A model generated the notes under the pieces. The model was not told the origin of the DNA. It made no database searches and saw only the letters and a program-made list of their open reading frames with translations. From positions 192,415,726 to 192,479,725 of the forward strand of contig NC_134400.1 in assembly GCF_050003625.1 (NCBI RefSeq): DNA of 64,000 bases, in the 5' to 3' direction. How positions within the stretch are numbered: position 1 is the stretch's first letter; the number at the start of each line of letters is the position of its first letter. Shown piece by piece: positions 60,869 to 64,000 of the stretch. Source of the stretch: Haematobia irritans (Eukaryota; Arthropoda; Insecta; Diptera; Muscidae). Made by a program: the position numbers and the translations under genes.

Positions 60869-61095
60869 TCAGGTTTTGAATTGGCTTGAATTGGCTTGCG
60901 GACCCTCTTAGAGAAGGAAAATCTGATCCGATCCGTTTGTGATGTTAGTATATGCTCCATAAATATATATAGCCCTCAAATGAGCCGATCCTCAGATTTG
61001 ACCTCTGGAGCCTCTCGGAGGAGCAACTTTCATACGATTCGGTTAAAATTTTGCACGTAATGTTAAAATATGGTATCGAACAACCATGCAAAATT
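60869..61095 (+). mobile_element. F1 fragment
   Basis: Diverged core text: TTGGCTTGCGGACCCTCTTA, ATATATATAGCCCTCAAATG, ATTTGACCTCTGGAGCCTC. Confidence 0.65.
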
Positions 61096-61412
61096 TAGTT
61101 AGGTGACAGCCCGATGTATCGGGCTCCCTTAGACTATTCAGCCCATTGTGATACCACTTCTCTCTTATCACTGAGTGCTACCCGATTCCATGTTAAGCTC
61201 AATGACAAGGGACCTCCTTTTTATAGCCGAGTCCGAACGGCGTTCCACATTGCAGTGAAACCACTTAGAGAAGCTTTGAAATGTCACTAGCATTACTGAG
61301 GTGGGATAATCCACCGCTGAACAACTTTTTGGTGTTCGGTCGAAACAGGAATCGAACCCACGACCTTGTGTATGCAAGGCGGCCATGCTAACCATTGCAC
61401 CACGGTGGCTCC
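61096..61412 (-). mobile_element. SINE copy S6
   Basis: Reverse SINE: TAGTTAGGTGACAGCCCGAT tail at the left, B-box complement GGAATCGAACC and A-box complement GCTAACCATTGCACCACGG at the right. Small internal losses relative to S5. No clear target duplication seen. Confidence 0.85.
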
Positions 61413-61637
61413 TCTAGTTCAAAAGATCTACGGATTGATATCCGCAGATTTTAGTGGGCACTGTGCGATACCAATAAAGCGTGGAAACTCCTTTTTAAAC
61501 CATTCTTGGTTGACGAGTGCTATGGTGCTAAGTCCTGTTGGAATACCTGCGGCCGAAATGTTAATCTGTCCAGGGCTTCAATGCTGTCTTTAGAACATTT
61601 GGGATTTTTTCCCCCTTTCCATTGGTGGGCGCTTTTC
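61413..61637. other. Unassigned sequence
   Basis: No feature recognised. Confidence 0.5.
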
Positions 61638-62962
61638 TATTTTATTTTTTCAAAATGTTATATTTTTAGCAAATTTTGTCAACATTTCATTTCCAAAACA
61701 AAACTTTCTCAAAATTTTATTTCTATAGACAATTTTGTCAAAATTTTATTTTTATAAAAAATTTTGTCAAAATTTTAATTTCTTTTGAAAATTTTGTCAA
61801 AATTTTAATTTCTATTGAAAATTTTGTCAAAATTTTATTTCTATAGAAAATTTTGTCAAAATTTTATTTCTATAGACAATTTTGTCAACATTTTATTTCT
61901 ATAGCCAATTTTGTCAAAATTGTAATTTCTATTGAAAATTTTGTCAAAATTTTATTTCTATAGAAAATTTGGCAAAATTTTAACTTCTATTAAAAATTTT
62001 GTCAAAATTTTATTCCTATCGAAAATTTTATCAAAATTTTAATTTCTATAGAAAATTTTGTCCAAATTTTAATTTCTATAGACAATTTTGTCAAAATTTT
62101 AATTCCTATAGAAAATTTTGTCAAAATTTTATTTCTATAGAAAATTTTGTCAAAATTTTAATTTCTATTGAAAATTTTGTCAAAATTTTATTTCTATAGA
62201 AAATTTTGTCAAAATTTTATTTCTATTGAAAATTTTGTCAAAATTTTATTTCTATAGAAAATTTTGTCAAAATTTTATTTCTATTGAATATTTTGTCAAA
62301 ATTTTATTTCTATAGAAAATTTTGTCAAAATTGTATTTCTATAGAAAATTTTGTCAAAATTGTATTTCTATAGAAAATTTTGTCAAAATTCTAATTTCTA
62401 TTGAAAATTTTGTCAAAATTTTATTTCTATCGAAAATTTTATCAAAATTTTAATTTCTATAGACAATTTTGTCAAAATTTTAATTTCTATAGAAAATTTT
62501 GTCAAAATTTTATTTCTATAGAAAATTTTCTCAAAATTTTATTTCTATAGAAAATTTTGTCAAAATTTTATTTCTATAGAAAATTTTCTCAAAATTTTAT
62601 TTCTATAGAAAAATTTGTCAAAAGTTTATATCTACAGAAAATTTTGTCAAAATTTTAATTCCTTTAGAAAATTTTGTCAAAATTTTATTTCTGTAGACAA
62701 TTTTGTCCAAATTTTATTTCTATAGAAAATTTTGTGAAAAGTTTATATCTATAGAAAATTTTTTCAAAATTGTTTTTATATAGAATATTTTGTCAAAATT
62801 TTATTTTTATAAAAAATTTTGTCAAAATTTTAATTTCTATTGAAAATTTTGTCAATTTTTTTTTACAGAATTTAATTTCTACAAAATTGTATTTATATAT
62901 AATATTTTTATTTTGTCAAAATTTTATTTCTATAGAAAATTTTGTCAAAATTTTATTTCTTA
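61638..62962 (-). repeat. AT-rich 29-bp satellite array A9, left part (reversed)
   Basis: About 45 units (TTTTATTTCTATAGAAAATT + TTGTCAAAA). Many use 30-bp variants with TTTTAATTTC, alternating with 29-bp ones. Confidence 0.93.
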
Positions 62963-63015
62963 TATTTCATGTTAGCATGATACCGAAACAGGCAATTGAC
63001 GTCCAAATGCATTAT

Positions 63016-63452
63016 ATCTAATTATACAATTATTTGTCGAGCTTTATGGACAGATATAGATTAAGGAACATGGTTAATAGAGCCATTGAAAATAAAACGC
63101 CAGATACAAATCTATACATGCCTGGACTGTACATGTTTCGGTTCGGGCGAATGAATCTTTCCACAGCCTTTAGTATAGATCTGGCTGGGAGAGATAACTC
63201 AATTTTTGTAAGAGGAAAATTCCCAAATGTTTTCTCCATAAGGAGTTAGCATAAAGGACCCAAAATTGAGTTATCTCTCCCAGCCAGATCTATACTAAAG
63301 GCTGTGGAAAGGTTCATTCGCCCGAACCGAAACATGTACAGTCTAGGCGTTTATAGATTTGTATCTGGCGTTTTCTTTTCAATGGCTCTATTAACCATGT
63401 TCCTTAATCTATATCTGTCCATAAAGCTCGAAAAATAATTGTATAATTAGAT
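63016..63452. mobile_element. Foldback palindrome, 193-bp arms
   Basis: The left arm 63016-63208 (ATCTAATTATACAATTATTT...) and right arm 63261-63452 are reverse complements with few mismatches, around a 52-bp spacer. It lies inside the satellite array. Arms encode mirror-image frames of about 70 codons on both strands, including GVLFSMALLTMFLNLYLSIK, but no known protein is recognised. It could be a MITE or an inverted duplication of a gene fragment. Confidence 0.85.
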
Positions 63453-63455
63453 AAA

Positions 63456-64000
63456 ATTTTATTTTTATAAAAAATTTTGCCAAAATTTTATTTCTATAGA
63501 AAATTTTGCCAAAATTTTATTTCTATAGACACTTTTGTCAAAATTTTATTTCTATACAAAAATTTTATCAAAAGTTTATATCTATAGAAAATTTTGTCAA
63601 AATTTTATTTCTATAGAAAATTTTGTCAAAATTTTATTTCTATAGAAAATTTTGTCAAAATTTTATTTCTATAGAAAATTTTGTCAAAATTTTATTTCTA
63701 TAGAAACTTTTGTCAAAATTTCATATCTTTAGCAAATTTTGTCAAAATTTTATTTCAAAAAAAAAAACTTTCTCAAAATTTTATTTCTACAGACAATTTT
63801 GTCAAAATTTTATTTCTACAGACAATTTTGTCAAAATTTTATTTCTATAGAAAATTTTGTTAAAATTTTATTTCTATAGAAAATTTTGTCAACATTTTAT
63901 TTCTATAGAAAATTTTGTCAAAATTTTATTTCAAAAAAAAAAAAAACTTTCTCAAAATTTTATTTCTACAGACAATTTAGTCAAAATTTTATTTCTATAG
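63456..64000 (-). repeat. Satellite array A9, right part (reversed)
   Basis: About 18 reversed units, with two A-rich insertions (TTTCAAAAAAAAAAACTTTC type) near 63755 and 63935. Continues past the window edge. Confidence 0.93.

Overview
The window looks like repeat-dominated nuclear DNA from a higher (calyptrate, probably muscid) fly. The signs are very high AT content, spliced-gene architecture, tRNA-derived SINEs with a CCTAAC tail, an irritans-type mariner, a DD37E Tc1-like element, a DD41D rosa-like mariner, and many copies of elements resembling the dipteran mini-me/Helentron-associated (HINE) families with (GTCY)n and (TA)n tracts. The exact species cannot be read from the sequence. 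Only one convincing host protein gene is visible: a four-exon gene at 28.6-29.4 kb whose product has a coiled coil followed by a DUF4806-like domain. Almost everything else is mobile elements, tandem repeats, or old sequence with no recognisable gene.

Layout. 1-11 kb: a GC-richer 29-bp minisatellite (units like CTGAGACCTCTGGAACCAGA plus a 9-nt tail), broken by SINE fragments, two F1 elements, a SINE dimer (8302-8874) and a nearly intact DD37E Tc1/mariner element (9346-10648). 11-15 kb: a SINE with an inverted filler at its 5' end, a terminal-inverted-repeat (TIR) element filled with a different, AT-rich 29-bp minisatellite, an F1 copy and a second array. 14.9-18.5 kb: a TA-flanked MITE and three hAT-like elements with perfect 8-bp target duplications. 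18.5-22.6 kb: a nested stack in which a hAT-like element lies in an F2 element, F2 abuts a broken mariner, and the mariner lies in a Jockey-type reverse transcriptase fragment. 22.6-26.7 kb: about 4.2 kb of 29-bp satellite with higher-order repeats. 26.7-32.6 kb: mostly unique DNA with the DUF4806 gene. 32.6-46.5 kb: F1/F2 clusters with a 2.6-kb tandem duplication, a 1-kb long-TIR element, a (TA)n tract and a 765-bp higher-order repeat. 46.6-52.9 kb: satellite arrays split by a second long-TIR element carrying two tRNA-like units and by a complete F2. 53.9-58.7 kb: a deleted DD41D mariner, F1 copies and a long array. 58.7-64 kb: F1 fragments, unique DNA with a possible 5' exon, a SINE, and an array split by a 437-bp hairpin-forming palindrome.

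The main structural results are these. (i) F1 and F2 share a 153-bp tandem core, subterminal inverted repeats, a terminal hairpin and an ACTTGT end, so they are sister families with Helentron-associated architecture. (ii) The AT-rich 29-bp satellite is repeatedly bounded by a TIR (CACGGTTGCCACTCGAGC type), so much of it is probably the expanded interior of a DNA transposon. (iii) A long-inverted-repeat family carries tRNA-like units with pol III box motifs. F1, F2, A1-A9 and LTIR are local working names used in the entries.
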